Assembly: GCF_007679045.1 (NCBI RefSeq)
Contig: NZ_VEFS01000001.1
Location: 1,156,151 to 1,220,150, forward strand
Source: Microbacterium sp. BH-3-3-3
Lineage (GTDB): Bacteria; Actinomycetota; Actinomycetes; Actinomycetales; Microbacteriaceae
Direction of reading: 5' to 3'
Length of the DNA stretch: 64,000 bases
The notes beneath the pieces are model-generated. The model had not been told where the DNA came from and did no database searches. It was given only the letters and a program-made list of their open reading frames with translations. Shown here piece by piece: positions 52,523 through 59,339 of the stretch (the stretch's first letter is position 1; each line of letters begins with the position of its first letter). Made by a program: the position numbers and the translations under genes.

Positions 52523-53755
52523 TCACGCTCCCGCCCCCGCGTACACGCCCTGCGCGGCCTCGACTCCGCCGCCGGACGCGACCGCGGCACCGTGCCGGCG
52601 CAGCACCGCCTCGAGGGCAGCGAGGGTGGTGAGCACCGCGTCTTTGCGCGCGTTGTAGCCCATCGTGCCGATGCGCCAGACGCGGCCGTGCAGCGGCCCG
52701 AACGACGTGCCGATCTCGATGCCGAAGTCGCTCAACAGCTCGCTGCGCACGGCGTCGCCCACGACGTCATCCGGGATCTCGACCGCCACCACGTTGGTCA
52801 TCTTGTGCGCGACGTCGCCGAACACGGTCAGGCCGAGGCCCTCGACCCCTGCGAGCATCGCGTCGCCGTGCAGCTGGTGACGCGCGATGACCTCGTCGCG
52901 CCCCTCGAGCAGCAGCACCCGCGCGCATTCCCGGGCGCCGTAGAGCATGGTCGTCGCCTCCGTGTGGTGGTTGAGGCGGCGCGGCCCCCAGTAGTCGAGG
53001 ATCATCGCGAGGTCGAAGTAGTTCGAGCGGATGAAGTCGGATGCCGAGGCGTCGCCCTCTTCGCGGATGCCGGCCTCGACGCGGGCGCGCGAGCGCACGA
53101 CCTCGACGGCGCGGTCCGACAGGCTCAGCGGGGCCGACCCCGACGGCCCGCCGAGGCATTTCTGCAGGCCGGCGGTCGCGGCATCCAGGCCCCAGGCGTC
53201 CATCTCGAAGGGGTTGCCGCCGAGCGAGGCGGTGGCGTCGGTGTAGAACAGCGCGCCGTGGGCGCGGCAGATCTCGCCGATCTCCTCCAACGGTTGGAGC
53301 ATCGTCGTGGAGGTGTCGCCCTGCACGCACGCGACGAGGTGGGGCTTCACCCGCTCGATCGCCTCGTGGATCGTCGACACCGGGAACACCTGCCCCCACG
53401 GCACCTCGATCGTGTGCACCTCGGCGAGCGCGCGCTCGGCGATCTCGGCCAGCAGGTGACCGAAGCGGCCGAACACCGGCACGAGCACGCGATCGCCCGG
53501 GCGGATCAGCGACACCATCGCTGCCTCGATCCCCGCGCGACTCGTGCCGTCGATCAGCAGGGTCGCATCGTTCGCGGTGCCCCAGACCTGGCGGTACAGC
53601 TCCTGCGTCTCGGTCATGGTCGCCGTCATGAACGGGTCGTACTGGCCGACCAGCGGCGCCCCCATCGCGCGCAGCACGCTGGGGTAGGCCGAGATGGGAC
53701 CGGGGCCCATCAGCAGGCGCGCGGGCGGGTCGATCGGGCCGGGGAGGTGGGACAT
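52523..53755 (-). CDS. pucG: PucG-type ureidoglycine-glyoxylate aminotransferase
   Basis: Class V PLP-dependent aminotransferase, 410 residues, related to alanine-glyoxylate aminotransferase and Bacillus PucG. It has LLMGPGPISAYPSVLRAMG, TLLIDGTSRAGIEAAM, LFYTDATASLGGNPFEMD (cofactor Asp), GLQKCLGGPSG (Schiff-base Lys) and RIGTMGYNA. PucG transaminates ureidoglycine with glyoxylate to give oxalurate and glycine. Its place between the amidase and allantoate amidohydrolase genes supports that role over a photorespiratory-type one. ATG at 53755; the frame open further upstream only reads a minisatellite. Confidence 0.82.
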   Translation of the reverse strand: MSHLPGPIDPPARLLMGPGPISAYPSVLRAMGAPLVGQYDPFMTATMTETQELYRQVWGTANDATLLIDGTSRAGIEAAMVSLIRPGDRVLVPVFGRFGHLLAEIAERALAEVHTIEVPWGQVFPVSTIHEAIERVKPHLVACVQGDTSTTMLQPLEEIGEICRAHGALFYTDATASLGGNPFEMDAWGLDAATAGLQKCLGGPSGSAPLSLSDRAVEVVRSRARVEAGIREEGDASASDFIRSNYFDLAMILDYWGPRRLNHHTEATTMLYGARECARVLLLEGRDEVIARHQLHGDAMLAGVEGLGLTVFGDVAHKMTNVVAVEIPDDVVGDAVRSELLSDFGIEIGTSFGPLHGRVWRIGTMGYNARKDAVLTTLAALEAVLRRHGAAVASGGGVEAAQGVYAGAGA

Positions 53756-53884
53756 CAGGACTCCGTGGTGCGGGGGCGGGCGGGGGAAAGGAACGAGGGG
53801 GCGTGCGCAACTCCGGAGGTCCTCGTCCGGGCGGGGGCGGATGCCGTGCGAGAGCCGCTCAGTCCCCGGATTCTCCGGAGTTCG

Positions 53885-54010
53885 GCCCGCCCGACGCGCG
53901 AGACGGCCCGGCCGGCGCGTGAGAAGGCCCGCCCGGCGCGTGAGAAGGCCCGCCCGGCGCTCGAGACGGCCCGCCCGACGCGCGAGACGGCCCGCCCGGC
54001 GCTCGAGACG
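53885..54010. repeat. 21-bp minisatellite, six copies
   Basis: Six head-to-tail copies of a 21-bp unit (GCCCGCCCG followed by ACGCGCGAGACG or close variants) occupy exactly 126 bp and end one base before the amidase stop codon. The 21-bp period keeps one minus-strand frame open as an Arg-rich repeat, but no protein similarity supports translation. The rest of the 256-base gap (53756-53884) shows nothing else. Confidence 0.85.
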
Positions 54011-54011
54011 G

Positions 54012-55667
54012 TCACCGGATGCCCCCGGCGAGCGCGGCGAAGCGCCGAGCCAAGCGGACGAGCGCGATGTCGGTGCCGGCACGCGAGACGAGGCAGACGC
54101 CGACCGGAGCGCCGCCGACGCGCAGCAGCGGGATCGACACGGCGGGGAGGCCGGCGGCGGCGGCGGGCGCGGTCATGCGCAGGGTCGCGGCGCGCACGGC
54201 GTCGACGTCGGCGGTGCGCAGCGGCGCGGGACCGGGCACGGTCGGGAACACCATCACGGCACCGTCGACGACCTCGGCCAGGAGGGCGGCGATCGGTTCG
54301 AGCTCGGCGCGCGCGGCGGCCTCGTCGTACGCGGTGATCTGCGACGCGACACGGAAGCGCTCGGCCACGGCCGGCCCCACGGCGCCGGGGTGCGCGCGCA
54401 GCCAGTCGCCGTCGTTGCGCCACGCCTCGGCGCCCTGCACGGTGCGGAACGCCGAGAAGGTGGCATCCAGATCGCCCATGTGCACCGCGCGGAACGAGGG
54501 AGGGTCGTCGGATGCCGCGAGCGCGGCGAGCAGTCGGCTGAACGCCTCGCGGGTCGCCGGCTCGACGCAGTCGAGCACCTCTTCGGGCACGACGAACCGC
54601 CACGGCAGGTCGTCGCCCGAGGCTCCGTAGACGTTCTCGGTCGAGCTCGAGCCGTCGTAGCTGAGGCACCAGTCGGCCACGCGCTGCAGAGTCTCGCCGT
54701 CGCGCGTGAGCCAGCCGATCGTGTCGAACGACTGCGCGAGCGGAAGCATGCCCTGCCGGGGCACGAGGTCATGGGTCGTGCGCAGGCCCCAGAGCCCCTG
54801 ATACGAGGCGGGCACGCGGATCGACCCCGCGGTGTCGGTGGCGAGGCCGATGTCGGCGTGGCCGAGGGCGACGGCGGACGCGGGGCCGCTCGACGATCCG
54901 CCAGGCAGCGCGCCGACCACCGCACCGTTGGGCGGGGTGCCGTAGTGCACGTTGTCACCGGCGATCGAGTAGGCGAACTCGTCGGTCCGCGCGATGCCGC
55001 GCAGCGACGCCCCTGCGCGCAGCAGGTCGGCGACGGCCGGGGCCGTGGCCTTTTCGGGCCGTGCCTCTTCGAGGTAGGTCGGGTTGCCCGCCCCGATGCG
55101 GAAGCCAGCGATGGCGAACAGGTCTTTCACCGCGACGGTCAGGCCGGCCAGCGGCCCCTCCCACGCTCCCTGCAGGAACGGGTCGCCCACGCTCCGCCAG
55201 ATCGTGCGATCGAGTGCCGGCGTACGGGGCGTGACGTGCGCGGCCGTGATGAGCCACCGGCCATCGATGCGCTGCCACACCTGGGTCTGCAGGCCGCGGC
55301 CTCCGCCGACGAACTGCGACACCGACATGAGCAGGGCGCTGTCGGAACCGAGCGGGCGGTAGTGGATCTCGGCGATCTCACGCGCGGGCACTCCCCCGCG
55401 CAGGGCTCGGAACCCGCTGATCGCGTCGTGCCCGACGAGCAGGCCCGCAGTGTCGCCGCGGAGCGTCTCGGGTCCGGGCGCGAAGAAGTCGTCGAGCGCG
55501 TCGAGGTCGTTCGCCACGATCGCCCGCTCGTACGCGTCGAAGGCGGCACGCAGGTCGGCGGGGATCGCCGGGGCGCCGGCGGGCGCCGCGGGCGCGGGCA
55601 TGGCGGGCGCGGGCGTGGCGGGCTCGGGCGTAATGGGCTCGGGCGTCGCCCCCGTGGCATCCGTCAT
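54012..55667 (-). CDS. AtzH-AtzE-like fusion: NTF2-like domain plus amidase
   Basis: A 551-residue two-domain enzyme. Residues about 36-150 form an NTF2/DUF3225 (AtzH-like) domain (DLRAAFDAYERAIVANDLDA, GRGLQTQVWQRIDGRWLITA) after a Pro/Ala-rich leader (10-35). The rest is an amidase-signature enzyme with the Ser-Ser-Lys set: LTVAVKDLFAIAG (Lys), LPGGSSSGPASAVA and ATDTAGSIRVPAS (nucleophile Ser). In cyanuric-acid pathways AtzE hydrolyses 1-carboxybiuret and AtzH acts on a related carboxyurea, as separate proteins. Here a carboxylated urea or oxalurate-like product of allantoin breakdown is a plausible substrate, by inference. ATG at 55667 overlaps the upstream small gene (ATGA). Confidence 0.83.
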   Translation of the reverse strand: MTDATGATPEPITPEPATPAPAMPAPAAPAGAPAIPADLRAAFDAYERAIVANDLDALDDFFAPGPETLRGDTAGLLVGHDAISGFRALRGGVPAREIAEIHYRPLGSDSALLMSVSQFVGGGRGLQTQVWQRIDGRWLITAAHVTPRTPALDRTIWRSVGDPFLQGAWEGPLAGLTVAVKDLFAIAGFRIGAGNPTYLEEARPEKATAPAVADLLRAGASLRGIARTDEFAYSIAGDNVHYGTPPNGAVVGALPGGSSSGPASAVALGHADIGLATDTAGSIRVPASYQGLWGLRTTHDLVPRQGMLPLAQSFDTIGWLTRDGETLQRVADWCLSYDGSSSTENVYGASGDDLPWRFVVPEEVLDCVEPATREAFSRLLAALAASDDPPSFRAVHMGDLDATFSAFRTVQGAEAWRNDGDWLRAHPGAVGPAVAERFRVASQITAYDEAAARAELEPIAALLAEVVDGAVMVFPTVPGPAPLRTADVDAVRAATLRMTAPAAAAGLPAVSIPLLRVGGAPVGVCLVSRAGTDIALVRLARRFAALAGGIR

Positions 55668-55888
55668 GATCGGCGCCCCTCTCCGCGCTTCGTCGAGTGT
55701 CCGAAACACCCGGACCATCCGAAGAATCGTCCGGGTGTTTTGGACACTCGACGGGCAGGGGCAGCGTCGCCAGCGCCCGGCGCGAACGGCCGGGCCACGA
55801 CGTCGGCGTCGGCGTCGAAGCCGGCGCCGAACGGCAGGGCGTCAGCCGCCTCGGCACGGGCCAGGGCGGCGGCGAGGACGGGGCTCAT
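55664..55888 (-). CDS. small AtzG-like protein candidate containing a repeat-encoded tail
   Basis: A 74-residue frame coupled at both ends: its ATG at 55888 overlaps the formamidase stop and its TGA at 55664 overlaps the amidase start. Residues 1-45 (MSPVLAAALARAEAADALPF, then DADADVVARPFAPG) vaguely resemble the C-terminal half of DUF4089/AtzG proteins (LARA...LP...PVF.P), which bind AtzE amidases as GatC binds GatA. Residues 46-65 are encoded by a family B palindromic repeat. It may be a shortened AtzG whose end was replaced by the repeat, or a non-functional relic that preserves coupling. Identification is tentative. Confidence 0.45.
   Translation of the reverse strand: MSPVLAAALARAEAADALPFGAGFDADADVVARPFAPGAGDAAPARRVSKTPGRFFGWSGCFGHSTKRGEGRRS
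55693..55751. repeat. family B palindromic repeat within the AtzG-like gene
   Basis: The most perfect family B copy: arms TCGAGTGTCCGAAACACCCG (from 55693) and the matching complement (to 55751) pair almost completely around a 15-17 base centre. On the minus strand it is read in frame as part of the small coupled gene. Confidence 0.85.
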
Positions 55889-57120
55889 GCGACGTCTCCT
55901 TCTTCTTCGTGCGGCGCCGGACCGTCGACGGGCTCGGGTTCCGCGGCGGCGTCGGGGGCGGATGCCAGCGGCATGGGCTCCACGGCTGCGACGTCCGCGA
56001 AGTCGGCCTCGCGGATGCGGGCGTGCACCCCCGAGACGATGTCGACCACCTGCGAGATGTCGAAGTCGGTCGCCGCGCTCAGGTAGGCGTAGGCGAGGTG
56101 CTCGTCCATGCCCCAGCGCCCGCCGAGCAACGCCAGCGACGACCGCACGCACGCGCGCATCGCGGCGTCGAGGTCGGGGTCCATGCCGGTCGGCACGAGG
56201 TAGTCGGGCGTCCGCACGAGCGGTCCGGTCACCTCGCCGAACGCCGCGCGGGCGGCATCCGCGGGGATCACCTCGAAGCGCAGGGTGGCGCGCAGCGAGG
56301 CCTCGAGAGCGGTGAGCGCCACCTCTCCGTCGCCCTGCGCGAAGTGCGGGTCGCCGACGTAGGCCAGCGCCCCCTCGACCTGCACGGGGAGGAAGAGCGT
56401 GGTCCCCTCGACGAGCAGGTTGATGTCGATGTTGCCGCCGTGGGTTCCGGGCGGCACCGAGTGCGGGCGCTCCTCCCCCGCGACGGCGACGCCCATCGTG
56501 CCGAGGAACGGCGCGAGCGGGTACGACACGATCGGCTCGGCGCCCTCGACCACGGGGAGGGTGCCGTAGCGGATGCCGTCGCGCTCGACGACGGCCGAGA
56601 ACACGCTGACTTTGTGCTCGCCGCGGGGCAGCTCGCCGACCAGGGCACCCTTGCCGTGGCGGTTCGAGATCACGCCGTACGGCACGCGCGGCACGAGGGT
56701 CTCGACCGTGATCTTCAGCAGGTCGCCGGGGTGCGCTCCGCGCACGTGCACGGGTCCGACGACCACGTGGGGGCCGTCGGCGAACGGGTCTCGGGGGGCG
56801 GATGCCGCGATCTCGACCGCATCGTCGAGCACCTGATCCGCGGGCACGCCGTGGCCCGCGAAGAACGCGCGCGGGTCTTTGCCCTGGTCGTCGAGGATGC
56901 CCTCGTGGCTCACGGTGTCGAAGGTGACGCTCTCGCCCGAGGCGACCTCGAGCACGGCGGCGTCGGTCGCGCACGGGAGGCGTCCCCACAGCACGGTGTC
57001 GAGGGTCGCGGCGACGTAGTGATCGCCGGGGATCGGCCCGGTGTGGGGCTGCAGGATCGGGAAGGCGCGGGTGCCGGCGCGGTGGCTGAGCCTGTCGAAG
57101 CCGCCCTCCACCACGCTCAC
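55885..57120 (-). CDS. acetamidase/formamidase family protein
   Basis: Amide hydrolase of the FmdA/AmdA family, 411 residues, releasing ammonia from formamide or short amides. Conserved segments are LQPHTGPIPGDHYVAATLDT near the N-terminus, VVGPVHVRGAHPGDLLKITV, GTHGGNIDINLLVEGTTLFL, VGDPHFAQGDGEVALTALE and a C-terminal AYLSAATDFDISQVVDIVSG. GTG at 57120 overlaps the allantoinase stop (GTGA). The first 14 codons include a family A palindrome, so residues about 6-14 are repeat-derived. In this operon it may act on an amide formed downstream of ureidoglycine or oxalurate. Confidence 0.85.
   Translation of the reverse strand: MSVVEGGFDRLSHRAGTRAFPILQPHTGPIPGDHYVAATLDTVLWGRLPCATDAAVLEVASGESVTFDTVSHEGILDDQGKDPRAFFAGHGVPADQVLDDAVEIAASAPRDPFADGPHVVVGPVHVRGAHPGDLLKITVETLVPRVPYGVISNRHGKGALVGELPRGEHKVSVFSAVVERDGIRYGTLPVVEGAEPIVSYPLAPFLGTMGVAVAGEERPHSVPPGTHGGNIDINLLVEGTTLFLPVQVEGALAYVGDPHFAQGDGEVALTALEASLRATLRFEVIPADAARAAFGEVTGPLVRTPDYLVPTGMDPDLDAAMRACVRSSLALLGGRWGMDEHLAYAYLSAATDFDISQVVDIVSGVHARIREADFADVAAVEPMPLASAPDAAAEPEPVDGPAPHEEEGDVA
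57081..57105. repeat. family A palindrome at the 5' end of the formamidase gene
   Basis: A single copy of GGTGGCTGAGCCTGTCGAAG with its completing arm lies within codons 6-14 of the minus-strand formamidase gene, where it encodes GGFDRLSHR. Other family A members in the window are intergenic. Confidence 0.8.
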
Positions 57121-58451
57121 GCCTCCACCACCGCTGCCGCCCGCAGCAGCTCGCGGCCCTCGCGCTCGGTGACCGCGGCGCCGCGCCGGTAGACCGAAGC
57201 CCCCCGCAACCAGGTCTCGCGCACCACGCCGGTGAGCGTCTGCCCGTGCCACGGCGACACGGGGTTGCGGTACTCCAGCGCCGCGGCATCCACCGTGAAC
57301 TGCTCGTCGGGGGCGAAAGCCACGAGGTGCGCGGGAGCCCCCACCTCGATCACACCGAGCCCCTCGAGCCCGGCGATGCGCGCGGGGCCGGTGGTCATCA
57401 GGGGCAGCAGCGTCTCGAAGGCGAGTCCTCGCGCCCGGGCGGTGGAGTGCACCGCCGACAGCCCCGTCTGGAGTCCCGCGATGCCGCCCCAGGCCAGCCC
57501 GAAGTCGGGGTTGTCCTTGAGGGCGACGGTGGCCGGGGAGTGATCGCTGACGATCGCGTCGATCGTTCCGTCGACCACGCCCGCCCACAGCAGGTCGGGG
57601 TTATCGCCGCCGCGGATCGGAGGGCAGCACTTGAACGCCCCGGCACCGTCGGGCACGGCCGCGGCATCGAGGGTGAGGTAGTGGGGACACGTCTCGATCG
57701 TCAGGCGCACGCCCTCGGCCTTGGCGGCGCGCACGGCGTCGAGCGACCCGCCGTCGGAGACGTGCACGATGTGGGCACGCGCCCCGGTGCGCCGCGCGGC
57801 GTCGATCACGCGCTGGATCGCGGCGCGCTCGCTCAGCGGAGGGCGACTCGCCTCGAAGTCGGCGTAGTGCGGGCCCAGCGCTCCGTCGGCGTGGAGGTGC
57901 GCCGGGTCTTCCGCGTGCACGATGAGCAGCCCGTCGAACTCCGCGAGCTCGGCGAGACACCGCTCGAGCTGCTCGGGGTCGAGGTGACCGAACTCGTCGA
58001 TGCCGCTCGGTGACAGGAAGCACTTGAAGCCCACGACCCCGGCATCCGCCATCGCCCGCAGCGAACCGAGGTTCTCGGGCACGGCGCCGCCCCAGTACGC
58101 GACGTCGACGGCGAGCTTGCCGCGGGCGGCGGCGCGCTTGAGCTGCAGCGCCTCGATCGTGGTGGTCACCGGCGAGCTGTTCAGCGGCATGTCGACGACC
58201 GTGGTCACGCCTCCGGCCGCGGCCGCCGCGGTTCCGGTCGCGAAGCCCTCCCACTCGGTGCGCCCGGGTTCGTCGAGGTGCACGTGCGAGTCGACGAGGC
58301 CCGGCAGCAGCACGGCGTCGGCGGGCAGGACCGTGTCGGCGGAGACGTCGAACGACTCGATGCTCGCGACGAGTCCGTCGTCGATCACGACGGTGGCGGG
58401 GGTGAACGCACCGTCGAGATAGACCCGGCGGGCAGCGATCCGTGTGCTCAT
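57117..58451 (-). CDS. allB: allantoinase
   Basis: Zinc amidohydrolase of the cyclic-amidase (dihydroorotase-like) family that opens allantoin to allantoate, 444 residues. It has LLPGLVDSHVHLDEPGRTEW (HxH), GFKCFLSPSGIDEFG (carbamylated Lys region, K in FKCF), IVHAEDPAHL (His), AHIVHVSDGGSLDAV (His) and AIVSDHSPATVALK (Asp). The DEPGRTEWEGF segment is typical of allantoinases. ATG at 58451 is chosen over an in-frame ATG at 58502 because the latter's first codons are the 21-bp operator and a -10 TAGCGT lies 7 bases before 58451. First gene of the minus-strand degradation operon. Confidence 0.9.
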   Translation of the reverse strand: MSTRIAARRVYLDGAFTPATVVIDDGLVASIESFDVSADTVLPADAVLLPGLVDSHVHLDEPGRTEWEGFATGTAAAAAGGVTTVVDMPLNSSPVTTTIEALQLKRAAARGKLAVDVAYWGGAVPENLGSLRAMADAGVVGFKCFLSPSGIDEFGHLDPEQLERCLAELAEFDGLLIVHAEDPAHLHADGALGPHYADFEASRPPLSERAAIQRVIDAARRTGARAHIVHVSDGGSLDAVRAAKAEGVRLTIETCPHYLTLDAAAVPDGAGAFKCCPPIRGGDNPDLLWAGVVDGTIDAIVSDHSPATVALKDNPDFGLAWGGIAGLQTGLSAVHSTARARGLAFETLLPLMTTGPARIAGLEGLGVIEVGAPAHLVAFAPDEQFTVDAAALEYRNPVSPWHGQTLTGVVRETWLRGASVYRRGAAVTEREGRELLRAAAVVEA

Positions 58452-58458
58452 GCCGCTC

Positions 58459-58490
58459 ACGCTAAGGGCCTCGCGTTTCGCGAATGTAAC
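58459..58490 (-). promoter_or_regulatory. allantoinase promoter with perfect GlnR-type box
   Basis: On the minus strand GTTAC-N6-GAAAC (58490-58475) is a perfect GlnR pair. It is followed by -10-like TAGCGT (58464-58459) and, 7 bases later, the ATG at 58451. The GlnR box overlaps eight bases of the 21-bp operator, so the two regulators could compete or cooperate. Confidence 0.6.
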
Positions 58491-58503
58491 CGTCATCAAC
58501 ATT
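58483..58503. promoter_or_regulatory. 21-bp ATGTT-N9-ACAT operator, copy 4
   Basis: On the minus strand it reads AATGTT-GATGACGGT-TACATT, between the racemase stop (which shares base 58503) and the allantoinase start. Its central nine bases equal those of copy 2 at 19930. Confidence 0.68.
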
Positions 58504-59339
58504 CATGCGAACACCTCGGCGCCGCGAGTCACGTCGTCGCGGTTCGGGGCGGATCCCGGCGTTCGGGGCGCAGATTTTCCGCCCCGAACGACAGAATCCG
58601 CCCCGAACCCGAGCTGACCGGCCCCGGCCGCGCCCGCGAACTCGCGCGGCGGCCGCGCGTACTCATCGCGCTTGCTCGTGCCCAGGCCCATGCGCACCAT
58701 CCCGGCTGCCATGCCCACCGCAGCCGCGACCCCGTCGACGACCGGCACCCCCACGCGTGCGGTCAGCTCGGCGCACAGGTCGGCCATGCCGGCGCAGCCG
58801 AGCACGATGACGTCGGCGCCGGAGGCCGCGGCATCCGCGCTCAGTTCGGCGATGGTGGAAACGGCGGCGGATGCCGTGTCTTCGAGGTCCAGGACCGGGA
58901 TGCCGGTCGCGGCCAGCGAGACGCACGCCCGCTCCATGCCGTACCGGGAGACGAGGTCGTGCGCGCGCCCGAGCGTGCGGCTGAGCGTCGTGACCACCCC
59001 GAAGTGCCGCCCCGACACCGCGGCCAGGTGCATCGCCGCCTCGGCGATGCCCAGCACGGGCACCTCGACCAGTTCGCGGGCCGCATCGAGCCCCGGGTCG
59101 CCGAAGCACGCAATGACGTAGGCGTCCGCGGGGTCGGGGCCGTCGCGGTCGGCCGCGATGAGCTCGACCACGGCGGCGGCCGCGGCGATCTCGTCGACGT
59201 GGCTCTCGATGGCGGCCGCCCCGACCTGCGGGCAGACGGCGTCGATGTCGACATCGGGTCCCGCCACCCCCCGGGCGGCGTCCGCGATCTTCGCGGTCAT
59301 CGCCCGGGAGGTGTTGGGGTTGACGAGCAGGATCCTCAC
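58503..59339 (-). CDS. allantoin/hydantoin racemase (Asp/Glu racemase family)
   Basis: Cofactor-independent racemase, 278 residues, interconverting allantoin (or hydantoin) enantiomers so that a stereospecific allantoinase can use both. It has RILLVNPNTSRAMTAKIADA at the start and two catalytic cysteines, in YVIACFGDPGLDAARE and IVLGCAGMADLC. Known relatives (HyuA, HpxA) are about 240-250 residues. The last 25-30 residues here (after REFAGAAGAGQ) are encoded by a family C repeat and end with a stop inside operator copy 4. GTG at 59339 overlaps the permease stop (GTGA). Confidence 0.85.
   Translation of the reverse strand: MRILLVNPNTSRAMTAKIADAARGVAGPDVDIDAVCPQVGAAAIESHVDEIAAAAAVVELIAADRDGPDPADAYVIACFGDPGLDAARELVEVPVLGIAEAAMHLAAVSGRHFGVVTTLSRTLGRAHDLVSRYGMERACVSLAATGIPVLDLEDTASAAVSTIAELSADAAASGADVIVLGCAGMADLCAELTARVGVPVVDGVAAAVGMAAGMVRMGLGTSKRDEYARPPREFAGAAGAGQLGFGADSVVRGGKSAPRTPGSAPNRDDVTRGAEVFA
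58541..58609. repeat. family C palindromic repeat within the racemase 3' end
   Basis: About 69 bp with TTCGGGGCGGA, TTCGGGGCGC, CCGCCCCGAACG and CCGCCCCGAACC arms lie in frame in the last codons of the racemase gene. Related copies are intergenic at 49351, 49494, 49638 and 61762. Confidence 0.82.

Noticed and set aside
53885..54082. Arg-rich N-terminal extension of the PucG-type protein
   Set aside because: It is only the 21-bp minisatellite translated; the ATG at 53755 begins the conserved aminotransferase sequence.
58452..58502. Upstream ATG at 58502 as the allantoinase start
   Set aside because: The added codons are the operator, the GlnR-type box and the -10 element; the protein match begins at the ATG at 58451.
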